Notes: generated by a model from the letters alone, not told the origin. A stretch of 6,766 nt of DNA from Spirochaetaceae bacterium (GCA_003170115.1 PMZS01000347.1:499-7264); one strand, 5' to 3'. Positions 1 to 5,621 are shown, counted from the stretch's first letter. Numbers and translations: made by a program.

Positions 1-1
1 C

Positions 2-718
2 AATACTGCCATCGCCAACTACAATCAGAAAATCGGGTCGGACCCTGCCGGCGTTCCCGTCAAGGTCATCACCTACAGCGGCCGCGACAGTGACACGATG
101 CCGCCCGTGTGGGTGGCGAAAAGCCCGGACCACGGGGTGGTGATCGGTGCATCCATCCTCTCCGCCGCGACCGCCACCGAGGTGGGCGCAAAGGGGATCA
201 ATCGTCAGCCGTGGGCGAACTCGCCTTTCATCCCCTGCCCTCTCGGGGACTACATGGAAGCCCAGTTCCTGTTCTTCAACTCGAAGAAGTTCTCAAGCGC
301 GGGACGGCCGCTCATTGCCGGATTGAACTATTTCCTGCTGGACAGCGAGCGCGGAGGAGACACGAAAAAGCTCCTCGGGGAAAAACGCGACGTGAGGGCA
401 TGGCTCTCATGGCTGGAGCGCTACGCGCACGGCGAGGTGAGCGGGATCGAGACTCCCATCGGATTCATTCCAAGGTACGAGGACCTGCGCGCGTTGTTCC
501 AGAGCACAACAGGGAAGGAATACCCGAAAAGCCTGTACGACAAGCAGTTCAGCTTCTACATCGACAACATCCTCGGCCGCATCCAGCTCCAGGAGGATGC
601 CTACCGCAAGGAGAAGAAGCTGCCGGCCCGGCTCTTCGAGGTCTACGAGGAGCAGAAAAAGGGGCTCACCGCGCTGCGTGAGAAGCACGGACCGATCGTG
701 AAGCCGGACCTTCTGTAG
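2..718 (+). CDS. Phosphoenolpyruvate carboxykinase, GTP/PPi superfamily, C-terminal part (5' end outside window)
   Basis: This is a cytoplasmic enzyme that interconverts oxaloacetate and PEP plus CO2 using a phosphoryl donor. The open frame runs in from the left edge, giving 238 visible residues before the TAG stop. The internal ATG at 98 is not the start, because homologous sequence (GVPV, then a YSGR stretch) precedes it. Family marks are HGVVIGAS followed by a TATE segment, SPFIPCPLGDY (221-253), NYF (326-334) and ETPIGF (449-466), which match the order HGVF.GA, PFFGYN.GDY, NWF and TPIGY in GTP-type enzymes. The stretch that normally reads FLWPGFGEN, whose Phe and Asn residues hold the guanine, is replaced by a segment ending LLGEK (371-385). 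Nucleotide use is therefore uncertain, and a GTP label should be provisional. A PPi-type enzyme, much longer at about 1,100 residues, is an alternative that the missing N-terminus would settle. The helical, charged tail is also unlike the usual GTP-type C-terminus as I know it. Confidence 0.85.
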   Translation, partial: NTAIANYNQKIGSDPAGVPVKVITYSGRDSDTMPPVWVAKSPDHGVVIGASILSAATATEVGAKGINRQPWANSPFIPCPLGDYMEAQFLFFNSKKFSSAGRPLIAGLNYFLLDSERGGDTKKLLGEKRDVRAWLSWLERYAHGEVSGIETPIGFIPRYEDLRALFQSTTGKEYPKSLYDKQFSFYIDNILGRIQLQEDAYRKEKKLPARLFEVYEEQKKGLTALREKHGPIVKPDLL

Positions 719-749
719 CCAGGGAGGGCCGAAAGGCCGACTGTAGCCA
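713..749. repeat. 9-bp direct repeat CTGTAGCCA flanking a small GAAA-loop hairpin
   Basis: CTGTAGCCA occurs at 713-721, spanning the TAG stop of the PEP carboxykinase gene, and again at 741-749. Between them, GGCC-GAAA-GGCC (727-738) can form a 4-bp hairpin with a GNRA-type loop. No T-run follows, so this is not a convincing intrinsic terminator. The repeat is short and may be chance. Confidence 0.4.
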
Positions 750-752
750 TGG

Positions 753-781
753 TTGCCGGTATCGGGCATTTCAGCTTAAAT
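753..781 (+). promoter_or_regulatory. Candidate sigma70-like promoter for the gene at 790
   Basis: TTGCCG (753-758) and TTAAAT (776-781) are separated by 17 bp, each matching 4 of 6 consensus bases. A transcript from here would begin about 788, almost directly at the GTG at 790. That would fit a leaderless or near-leaderless message and the lack of a Shine-Dalgarno sequence there. This is a weak match made by eye. Confidence 0.25.
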
Positions 782-789
782 ACTGCCCA

Positions 790-1734
790 GTGGAGCAGAT
801 CTCGAACGAAATACGAGTCGGCTGTGCTGACCAGGCGCTGAACGGGCTGCTCGGAGCCATCGGGAGTGAACGAAGACCGTTTGAACGCCGCTACAGCCAG
901 GGCGAAGAATTCTTCCTCCATCTCGATGGCGTCCTCTCCGTTCCGCATTTCCACATCCACCACGACGTGCGCCGCCAGGAGCCTTCTCAGGAGTACATGT
1001 CCGCGTTCAGGGCCGTCGCGGCCCAGATTGCGAATCATGCGCCCCAGGTCCTGAAGGGGCTCACGTACTTTTTCGACCCCGCTGAAATTTTCCGGCCGTG
1101 CTTCTACCGCGTGTACGGCATCGGTGAATTATTCTACCTCTACATGCTCCGCATCGATCTCACGATGCGCGCGGCAGAGTGCACGGTGACCGAACGCGGC
1201 ACCAATGACATGACCCCGGCGTATACCACCCGCCATCTCTTCCTGGAGGCGACCATAATCCCCCTGGAAAGAGTGGTCCTGCTCGAGGAGAAAGTGAAGG
1301 GGTTTCACATCCTGCAGACCATCTCGCAGACATGGATCGGAGAGTTCGGAAGGGGCTATTTTCAACAGGGCATCTGGATGGACGCCGACCTGACAAAGTT
1401 CTTCAGCAAGCTCTTTCTTCCGGCCCGGAAGAAGACCTATCCCTACTACCCGTTCCAGTGCCGGTACAAGACCGTCTGCCAGTCCGTGATCGGGCTGGAC
1501 CCGGAGGCGAGGGCCTCCGCGGTCCCCCTTCTTCACCGGTCGCTGGAGTTCCTTCTGCCCGAGATAGACAGGATCCAGGGAGAGATGAAGAACGCATCCT
1601 TCACGGAGGAGTTGGATATCTACAAGGATCTCAAGAGTCGGATTCCCGGGGACTGGTACGAGGCGTGGGAGTCCATCCGCGTTGAGGTCTACCTGAACGA
1701 ATCGGACATGCGGGAGTTTCGAATTGAAGGTTGA
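790..1734 (+). CDS. Unrecognised 314-aa protein, translationally overlapped with murD
   Basis: I do not recognise this family. The GTG at 790 is the first usable start codon in a frame open from 682, but it has no Shine-Dalgarno sequence in front, so the start is tentative; the next in-frame ATG is around residue 70. Codon use is GC-ending like the neighbours, and the frame ends 11 bases inside murD. The protein looks soluble, with no signal peptide and no obvious membrane helix. It holds a His cluster, HFHIHH, at residues 53-58, which could bind metal or lie on a beta strand. The middle is rich in aromatics (residues about 105-125), and a KKTYPYYPFQCRYK stretch sits around residues 214-227. 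The C-terminal third looks helical and charged. The overlap suggests co-expression with MurD, which hints at an envelope or cell-cycle role, but that is inference from position only. Confidence 0.8.
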   Translation: MEQISNEIRVGCADQALNGLLGAIGSERRPFERRYSQGEEFFLHLDGVLSVPHFHIHHDVRRQEPSQEYMSAFRAVAAQIANHAPQVLKGLTYFFDPAEIFRPCFYRVYGIGELFYLYMLRIDLTMRAAECTVTERGTNDMTPAYTTRHLFLEATIIPLERVVLLEEKVKGFHILQTISQTWIGEFGRGYFQQGIWMDADLTKFFSKLFLPARKKTYPYYPFQCRYKTVCQSVIGLDPEARASAVPLLHRSLEFLLPEIDRIQGEMKNASFTEELDIYKDLKSRIPGDWYEAWESIRVEVYLNESDMREFRIEG

Positions 1735-3172
1735 CCTGGCAGCGCTGTCCGGCACGCGCGTCACGGTCATGGGGCTGGGCATCCATGGCGGGGGGCTGGC
1801 ATCGGCGCGGTTCTTTGCGCGGCGCGGCGCCAGGGTCACCGTCACGGACCTGCGCTCCGCCCGCATCCTCCAACCGGCGATGGAGGAGCTGCGCGAGTTT
1901 CCCGTCCGCTTTGTCCTGGAGCGGCACGATGAAGAGGATTTCGCGCATGCAGATCTCGTCATCAAGAATCCCGCCGTCCCTCCCACTTCCCCGTTCCTTC
2001 AGAAAGCGCGCGAGCACGGCGTGCCGATCGAGACGGACCTGTCGGTGTTCTTTTCCATTGCCCGCAACCCCATCATCGCGGTGACCGGGTCGAAGGGAAA
2101 ATCCACGACAGCCTCGGCGATCGCGTTTGGCCTTTCCATTGTGCACCCCGGCACCCGGCTGGGCGGGAACATCACCGTCTCTCCTCTCTCGTTTCTCGAG
2201 GAGCTCACACCTGACGAGCCCGTCGTCCTGGAGCTTTCCTCCTGGCAGCTTGGAGACCTGAAAGGCAGGGGAATCCTCACGCCGGTGGTGTCCGCGGTCA
2301 CCGTGATACTCCCCGATCACCTGGACAAATATGCGGGCATGACGGAGTACATTGCGGACAAGAAAGCCGTCTTCGAGGGACAGCAAAGCAGTCAAAAGGC
2401 TGTCTTCAATCTCGATGACCCCTGGCAGCGCGGGTTTCCGGGGGAGACCAGGGCCCGGCCCTTCTTCTTCTCGGCCAGGGAGCTCCCGGCGGAGCTGTGC
2501 GGTGCATGGCAGTCAGGGAACAGAGGGGATGCGGGCAAGGCGCGGATCGCACCCGGGGCGCCCGCGGAGGATATCCTCACAACCGCTCTTCTCCCGGGTG
2601 CGCACAATCGGCGGAACTTGCTCTGCGCAGGGCTCGTGCTCCTCCTCTATGGCGTGCCGGCGGGCACCGTGCGGGACGCCTTGGCCCGGTTCCCGGGAGT
2701 GGAGCACCGACTAGAGCTGTTCCTGACGTGGAATGCCCTGAGGTTCTACAACGACTCCGCGGCCACAATTCCCCATGCAACCGTCGAGGCGGTACGCGCG
2801 GTCCAGGGTCCCGTGGTGCTCATCACCGGAGGCACGGACAAGAGCATCGACTTTTCGCCGCTGGCGGAAGTTGTACATCTGCCCCGTGCGATCATTCTTC
2901 TTTCCGGCACGGGAACGGAGAAAATCCGCGCACTGCTCAAGTCTGCACACGTGTCCGCTGAGGGGCCGTTCGACAATTTGCGGGACGCCGTGGCAGAGGC
3001 AATGGCCCGCGCGGAAGAGGTTCGCTCCGGGCTGCGCTCCACTGAAAGCGTGTCAATCATCTTCTCGCCGGGCTGCACGTCGTTCGGGATGTTCCTGAAT
3101 GAGTTCGATCGGGGCAGGAAGTTCAAGGAGATCGCGGCTGCGCTGACGTCTGCTGAAGCCCCTTCTCCATGA
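1724..3172 (+). CDS. murD: UDP-N-acetylmuramoyl-L-alanine--D-glutamate ligase (MurD)
   Basis: MurD is the cytoplasmic peptidoglycan precursor enzyme that adds D-glutamate to UDP-MurNAc-L-Ala with ATP hydrolysis. The TTG start at 1724 is chosen because GGGAG (1712-1716) lies 7 bases upstream and the glycine-rich N-terminal motif GLGIHGGG (residues 17-24) follows at the usual distance. The Mur ligase P-loop is GSKGKSTT (122-129). GGNI carries the conserved substrate-contacting Asn, and ELSSWQL follows. PDHLD (197-201) has the His equivalent to E. coli His183, and Lys214, 15 residues later, fits the carbamylated lysine (Lys198 in E. coli). GAHNRRN (292-298), FYNDSAAT (341-348) and GGTDK (369-373) mark the central and C-terminal domains. 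At 482 aa it is longer than the 438-aa E. coli enzyme. It overlaps the upstream gene by 11 bases and its 3' end overlaps the convergent acetyltransferase gene by 50 bases. Confidence 0.95.
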   Translation: MKVDLAALSGTRVTVMGLGIHGGGLASARFFARRGARVTVTDLRSARILQPAMEELREFPVRFVLERHDEEDFAHADLVIKNPAVPPTSPFLQKAREHGVPIETDLSVFFSIARNPIIAVTGSKGKSTTASAIAFGLSIVHPGTRLGGNITVSPLSFLEELTPDEPVVLELSSWQLGDLKGRGILTPVVSAVTVILPDHLDKYAGMTEYIADKKAVFEGQQSSQKAVFNLDDPWQRGFPGETRARPFFFSARELPAELCGAWQSGNRGDAGKARIAPGAPAEDILTTALLPGAHNRRNLLCAGLVLLLYGVPAGTVRDALARFPGVEHRLELFLTWNALRFYNDSAATIPHATVEAVRAVQGPVVLITGGTDKSIDFSPLAEVVHLPRAIILLSGTGTEKIRALLKSAHVSAEGPFDNLRDAVAEAMARAEEVRSGLRSTESVSIIFSPGCTSFGMFLNEFDRGRKFKEIAAALTSAEAPSP

Positions 3173-3614
3173 ACAGAGCCCCCGGAAGCGGATTGTAGAT
3201 GTAGGGCTCGATCTCCTGGAACCCGAAGGTTCGGTACAGAGAAACCGCGCTCGCCATCGAGGGGAGCGTGTCCAGCCGCATCGCCTCGTATCCCCGGTTT
3301 TTCGCGGTCTGAATGATGCGGGACACCAGTCCCACGCCGATCCGCCGTCCCCTGTTCCCCGGCCGCACATAAAGGCGCTTCATCTCGCACACGCGTTCGT
3401 CGATCCTGCGCAGAGCCACGCAGCCGCAGGGCGTGCCGTCGCTGCGCGCGACGATCAGCGCTCCGTGCGGCGGCGTGTACTTCCCCGGCAGAGAGGCAAG
3501 CTCTTCTTCGAAGCCCTGGAAAGAGAGATCGATCCCGAGAGACTGACCATATTCGGCGAACAACTCGCGCACTACGGGCAGGTCCCCGGATAAATCGGTG
3601 AAGTACTCAACCAC
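3123..3614 (-). CDS. GNAT-family N-acetyltransferase
   Basis: This is a 163-aa acetyl-CoA-dependent acyltransferase of the GNAT fold, a typical single-domain length. The acetyl-CoA-binding motif A lies at residues about 75-100: EMKRLYVRP forms the strand and RGRRIGVG is the R-x-x-G-x-G pyrophosphate loop. The C-terminal half reads RLDTLPSMASAVSLYRTFGF followed by EIEPYIYNP, the pattern of a common bacterial GNAT subgroup, with the Tyr of SLYRTFGF in the usual catalytic-acid position. The start is GTG at 3614-3612, preceded on the minus strand by AGGAG with 8 bases of spacing. It overlaps the end of the upstream nuclease-like gene by 8 bases, so the two are probably translationally coupled. 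Substrate unknown. Its last 50 bases are antisense to the end of murD. Confidence 0.93.
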   Translation of the reverse strand: MVEYFTDLSGDLPVVRELFAEYGQSLGIDLSFQGFEEELASLPGKYTPPHGALIVARSDGTPCGCVALRRIDERVCEMKRLYVRPGNRGRRIGVGLVSRIIQTAKNRGYEAMRLDTLPSMASAVSLYRTFGFQEIEPYIYNPLPGALFMEKGLQQTSAQPRSP

Positions 3615-4182
3615 TCCTCTTTCTCCTGATCACGACCCTGCGGTAATTCCACTCGACCACCACGAACTGGCCCGCGGACAGACCGGACTTCACGGCGGCG
3701 GCCAGCCACCGGGTCCGCGCCTCGCCGATCTCGGCTCCCCGAGCACCACCCACCACCGCGGCAAAGGCAACAGCCCGCTCCGACCAGAGGACCAGGTCCC
3801 AGCAGCCGACCCTGCTGTTCTCGTTATACGCGGCGATCCTTGTGATCGCCTGGTTCGCGTGGGCGCCGAGAGACATCCCCTTGCTCTGGTTGGGCATCCT
3901 GTCGAAGTACTTGTGGTGCTGCGCATCGACCCACGCGCCATCCCAGCCCATTTTCTTGAACAGGGCGAGGACCGCGATCTCGGGGAAGGCAACCTGCTTT
4001 TCGACGAGGACGAGCGGTCTCGCGGAGTAGGCCCTGTCCAGGCCGATCGGCGGCTTTTCCGGGCATGGCTGAAGCTGAGCACGGTAACGGTGGACAGCCA
4101 CCTGCCGACCCGAATCGAGCACGATGTGCAGGTCATCGAGTGAAAAGAGCTCTTCAGGGAGATCCGGGGGGCCGCTGATCAT
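3607..4182 (-). CDS. Nuclease-like protein (PD-(D/E)XK / VRR-NUC type), apparently lacking catalytic residues
   Basis: This 191-aa protein has no signal peptide or membrane segment. Residues 1-60 are not recognisable. From residue 61 it follows the order I associate with VRR-NUC-like proteins: VEKQVAFPEIAVLALFKKMGW (first helix, Glu68), a Gly-Trp turn, CWDLVLW (126-133, with Asp129 where the metal-binding Asp of the PD motif sits), a hydrophobic strand, then a helix ending RWLAAAVKSGLS and a final strand QFVVVEW (172-178). In active members the second strand carries E-x-K. Here it reads FAAVVGG (140-146), so Glu and Lys would be Ala142 and Val144. The fold assignment is from memory of the pattern, not a search. 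The ATG at 4182 has no strong Shine-Dalgarno sequence, but an in-frame stop at 4215-4213 excludes a long extension. It lies 62 bases after rubrerythrin and overlaps the acetyltransferase start by 8 bases. Confidence 0.78.
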   Translation of the reverse strand: MISGPPDLPEELFSLDDLHIVLDSGRQVAVHRYRAQLQPCPEKPPIGLDRAYSARPLVLVEKQVAFPEIAVLALFKKMGWDGAWVDAQHHKYFDRMPNQSKGMSLGAHANQAITRIAAYNENSRVGCWDLVLWSERAVAFAAVVGGARGAEIGEARTRWLAAAVKSGLSAGQFVVVEWNYRRVVIRRKRSG

Positions 4183-4244
4183 GGGGAGTGCCGGCTCGGA
4201 GGATAGGCCGGTTCAAAGCCGCGGATCAAGCGTCTCCCGATCGC

Positions 4245-4823
4245 CTAGTAGTTCTCCGCGAGCACCTCGTAGAAGGACTGCGGGTGCCGGCAGGCCGGGC
4301 ACTCTTTGGGCGGCTCGTTGCCTTCAAAAACGTAGCCGCAGTTGATGCAGTGCCACTTCACCGCCGAAGTGCGCTTGAAAACCTCACCCTTGGTGATGTT
4401 TTCGATGAGCTTGCGATATCTGCCCTCGTGGAACTTCTCGACCTTCATTATCTGCTCGAAGGTGCGGGCGACCTCAGGGTACCCTTCGTCCCGCGCAAGC
4501 TTGCCGAAATCGGGATAAAGCATCGTCCATTCCATTTTCTCCCCCGCCGCCGCGGCTTGCAGGTTCGCCTTCGTGTCCTGGATGGACCCCGCGGGATAGG
4601 AGGCAGTGATCTCCAGGTCACCTCCCTCCAGGTGGGAGAAAAACATCTTTGCATGCTCCTTCTCGTTGTCCGCGGTCTCCTGGAAGATGTTCGCGATCTG
4701 CTGAAGGCCTTCCTTGCGCGCCACGCTGGCAAAATACGTGTAGCGGTTGCGTGCCTGGGACTCCCCCGCGAATGCCTTGAGCAGATTCTGCTCGGTTTTC
4801 GAGCCCTTGATCGATTTCGCCAT
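4245..4823 (-). CDS. rbr: Rubrerythrin
   Basis: Rubrerythrin is a non-haem iron peroxidase that reduces hydrogen peroxide to water in the cytoplasm of anaerobes, taking electrons from NAD(P)H through rubredoxin-type carriers. The 192-aa length matches the classical family (191 aa in Desulfovibrio vulgaris). The ferritin-like domain has all expected di-iron ligands: Glu21 (in AGESQARNRY), Glu54 and His57 (NEKEHA), Glu95 and Glu98 (GEKMEW), and Glu129 and His132 (VEKFHE). The C-terminal rubredoxin domain has CINC (159-162) and CPAC (175-178) for the mononuclear iron. The start at 4823 is fixed by AGGAGGG (4834-4828 on this strand), 4 bases before the ATG. An upstream in-frame ATG at 4874 would add 17 unfamiliar residues. 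The gene leads the minus-strand cluster and is divergent from the gene at 4930. Confidence 0.98.
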   Translation of the reverse strand: MAKSIKGSKTEQNLLKAFAGESQARNRYTYFASVARKEGLQQIANIFQETADNEKEHAKMFFSHLEGGDLEITASYPAGSIQDTKANLQAAAAGEKMEWTMLYPDFGKLARDEGYPEVARTFEQIMKVEKFHEGRYRKLIENITKGEVFKRTSAVKWHCINCGYVFEGNEPPKECPACRHPQSFYEVLAENY

Positions 4824-4844
4824 ATGTCCCTCCTGGAATGCCTC

Positions 4845-4874
4845 ATGGTACCCGCTCGATTGCATCGCTGTCAA
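4845..4874 (-). promoter_or_regulatory. Candidate sigma70-like promoter of rubrerythrin
   Basis: On the minus strand a perfect TTGACA (4874-4869) is followed after 18 bp by TACCAT (4850-4845), which matches 4 of 6 bases of the -10 consensus. Transcription would start near 4838, just upstream of the Shine-Dalgarno sequence, giving a very short leader. A second minus-strand -10 candidate, TATAAT (4913-4908), lies further upstream but has only a poor -35. Confidence 0.45.
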
Positions 4875-4881
4875 CGCGTGT

Positions 4882-4930
4882 TATCTTCAAGGACCTTTTA
4901 GTCGTATATTATAGGAAGAGGGTATCTTCA
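4882..4930 (+). promoter_or_regulatory. AT-rich element with paired TATCTTCA repeats upstream of the 175-aa gene
   Basis: TATCTTCA occurs at 4882-4889 and 4923-4930, 41 bp apart, about four helical turns. Between them is the most AT-rich stretch of the divergent region, with TATATT (4905-4910) and TATTAT (4907-4912) as possible plus-strand -10 boxes and TATAAT on the other strand. No good plus-strand -35 is visible. GGAAGAGGG (4914-4922), 7 bases before the ATG at 4930, serves as ribosome binding site. The second repeat copy overlaps the start codon. Function as an operator is speculation. Confidence 0.3.
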
Positions 4931-5457
4931 TGATCAGCCCTGTGATTGGCGCATCAGCGAATGCAATCTCGATTTCTTCGCGCCGCGATATTGGCTTGCA
5001 GCCGCCAGGTACTTCACGCCCCAATATTGCGCTCCTTGAAGCCATGCAGGCCGGGAGGGTGACTTCCGCACTTTTTTCCAGCCTCATGGTCCCGAGTGAC
5101 AGCTTCTTCAAGACCCCTTCTCCCGCGACATTCATGCCCCCGGCACAATCCACGCCGCAGCGCCCGAGTCTTTCGCTGCTGGAATCCATGCAGGCGGGGA
5201 AGGCCACCTCCGCCCTGATTTCCAGCATGATGGGCTTGGCGCCCGGGGTTCGGTCCTTCCAGGACCGCGCAGTTTTCACAAATCCTCAGGCCGCCCTGAC
5301 GAATGCACAGGACATAATCCGCGCGGTCGGGACAGGCCAGCCTTCCCTCCAGGGCGACCGTGTTGCTCATACGGCGTATCTCATGGAGATCCAGGCGCAA
5401 AAGCAGGTTGATCAAAGGTCGATGGGCAGCAACCTGATGCGGGAATGGTTTGCATAA
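4930..5457 (+). CDS. Unrecognised 175-aa protein with an internal 24-residue duplication
   Basis: I do not recognise the family. Residues 30-53 and 78-101 are copies of one unit beginning RP and continuing LLE-x-MQAG, then TSAL, SS and M; 16 of 24 positions are identical. Seven of those 16 identical residues use different synonymous codons (for example CTC/CTG and GCC/GCG), so selection has kept the protein in this frame, which strongly supports real coding. The units look like short amphipathic helices joined by Pro/Ser-rich linkers (54-77 and 102-118). The C-terminal part (about 120-175) looks helical and ends REWFA. There is no signal peptide or clear membrane segment. The ATG at 4930 has GAGGG 7 bases upstream. 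Third-position GC appears lower in the first 50 codons than in the neighbours. It lies between divergent rubrerythrin and ppdK in the same direction as ppdK, but the 164-base gap argues for separate promoters. Confidence 0.82.
   Translation: MISPVIGASANAISISSRRDIGLQPPGTSRPNIALLEAMQAGRVTSALFSSLMVPSDSFFKTPSPATFMPPAQSTPQRPSLSLLESMQAGKATSALISSMMGLAPGVRSFQDRAVFTNPQAALTNAQDIIRAVGTGQPSLQGDRVAHTAYLMEIQAQKQVDQRSMGSNLMREWFA
5017..5232 (+). repeat. Two 72-bp coding repeat units in the 175-aa gene
   Basis: The units are 5017-5088 and 5161-5232, with a 144-base period. They are conserved at protein level, and most codons that differ within identical residues differ only at the third base. This points to an old in-gene duplication under purifying selection rather than a recent slippage event. 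Confidence 0.85.
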
Positions 5458-5459
5458 TT

Positions 5460-5480
5460 CCAAAATCTCCAGTCTTTTGG
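5460..5480 (+). other. Small stem-loop just after the 175-aa gene
   Basis: CCAAAA (5460-5465) and TTTTGG (5475-5480) are perfectly complementary, with a 9-base loop, beginning 3 bases after the TAA stop. The stem is short and AT-rich and no T-run follows, so it is a weak terminator candidate at best. Confidence 0.25.
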
Positions 5481-5508
5481 CATCCAAAGAGCGGAACTCC
5501 CGTCCATC

Positions 5509-5570
5509 TTGACTGCCGGCAGGCTTTGGGGGTATTCCTTTTGACGACGAAAGAGCTTCATTAGTAATTC
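5509..5570 (+). promoter_or_regulatory. Candidate tandem promoters of ppdK with an overlapping 10-bp palindrome
   Basis: Two -35-like boxes precede ppdK. TTGACT (5509-5514) is followed after 18 bp by TATTCC (5533-5538). TTGACG (5541-5546) is followed after 18 bp by TAATTC (5565-5570), a poor -10. A perfect palindrome, CTGCCGGCAG (5513-5522), overlaps the end of the first -35 box and is placed as a repressor site might be. CCAAAG (5484-5489) and CTTTGG (5524-5529) could also pair over a longer distance. All of this is by eye, and the -10 boxes are weak. Confidence 0.35.
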
Positions 5571-5577
5571 ACTTTCC

Positions 5578-5600
5578 ATCCATATCGATCCATATCGATC
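5578..5600 (+). repeat. 10-bp tandem repeat in the ppdK leader
   Basis: The unit CATATCGATC is present twice back to back (5581-5600), preceded by ATC, giving 2.3 copies of a one-helical-turn repeat. It ends 7 bases before the GAGGAG ribosome binding site. It could be slippage-prone or a binding site for a protein that sees one face of the helix; there is no direct evidence for either. Confidence 0.7.
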
Positions 5601-5621
5601 GACCAAAGAGGAGACACCTGC

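Noticed and set aside
727..738. GGCC-GAAA-GGCC hairpin as a terminator for the PEP carboxykinase gene
   Set aside because: It has only a 4-bp stem and no following T-run.
1631..2395. 254-aa minus-strand reading frame opposite murD
   Set aside because: The sequence is Arg/Gly/Asp-rich low-information translation typical of the antisense of GC-rich coding DNA, and it lies opposite a clear MurD.
3598..4143. 181-aa plus-strand reading frame opposite the nuclease-like gene
   Set aside because: It has no ribosome binding site and a Pro/His/Arg/Asp-rich composition. The minus-strand frame has better family-like content and coupled spacing to the acetyltransferase.
4183..4244. Promoter or terminator between rubrerythrin and the nuclease-like gene
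   Set aside because: No convincing -35/-10 pair or GC-rich hairpin with a T-run is visible in these 62 bases on the minus strand.
4245..4874. Longer rubrerythrin starting at the ATG at 4874
   Set aside because: The extra 17 residues are unlike the family, that ATG has no good Shine-Dalgarno sequence, and it overlaps the candidate -35 box. The ATG at 4823 has AGGAGGG and a classical N-terminus.
5014..5487. 157-aa minus-strand reading frame opposite the 175-aa gene
   Set aside because: The repeat units differ mainly at synonymous third positions of the plus-strand frame, which shows that the plus strand is the coding one.
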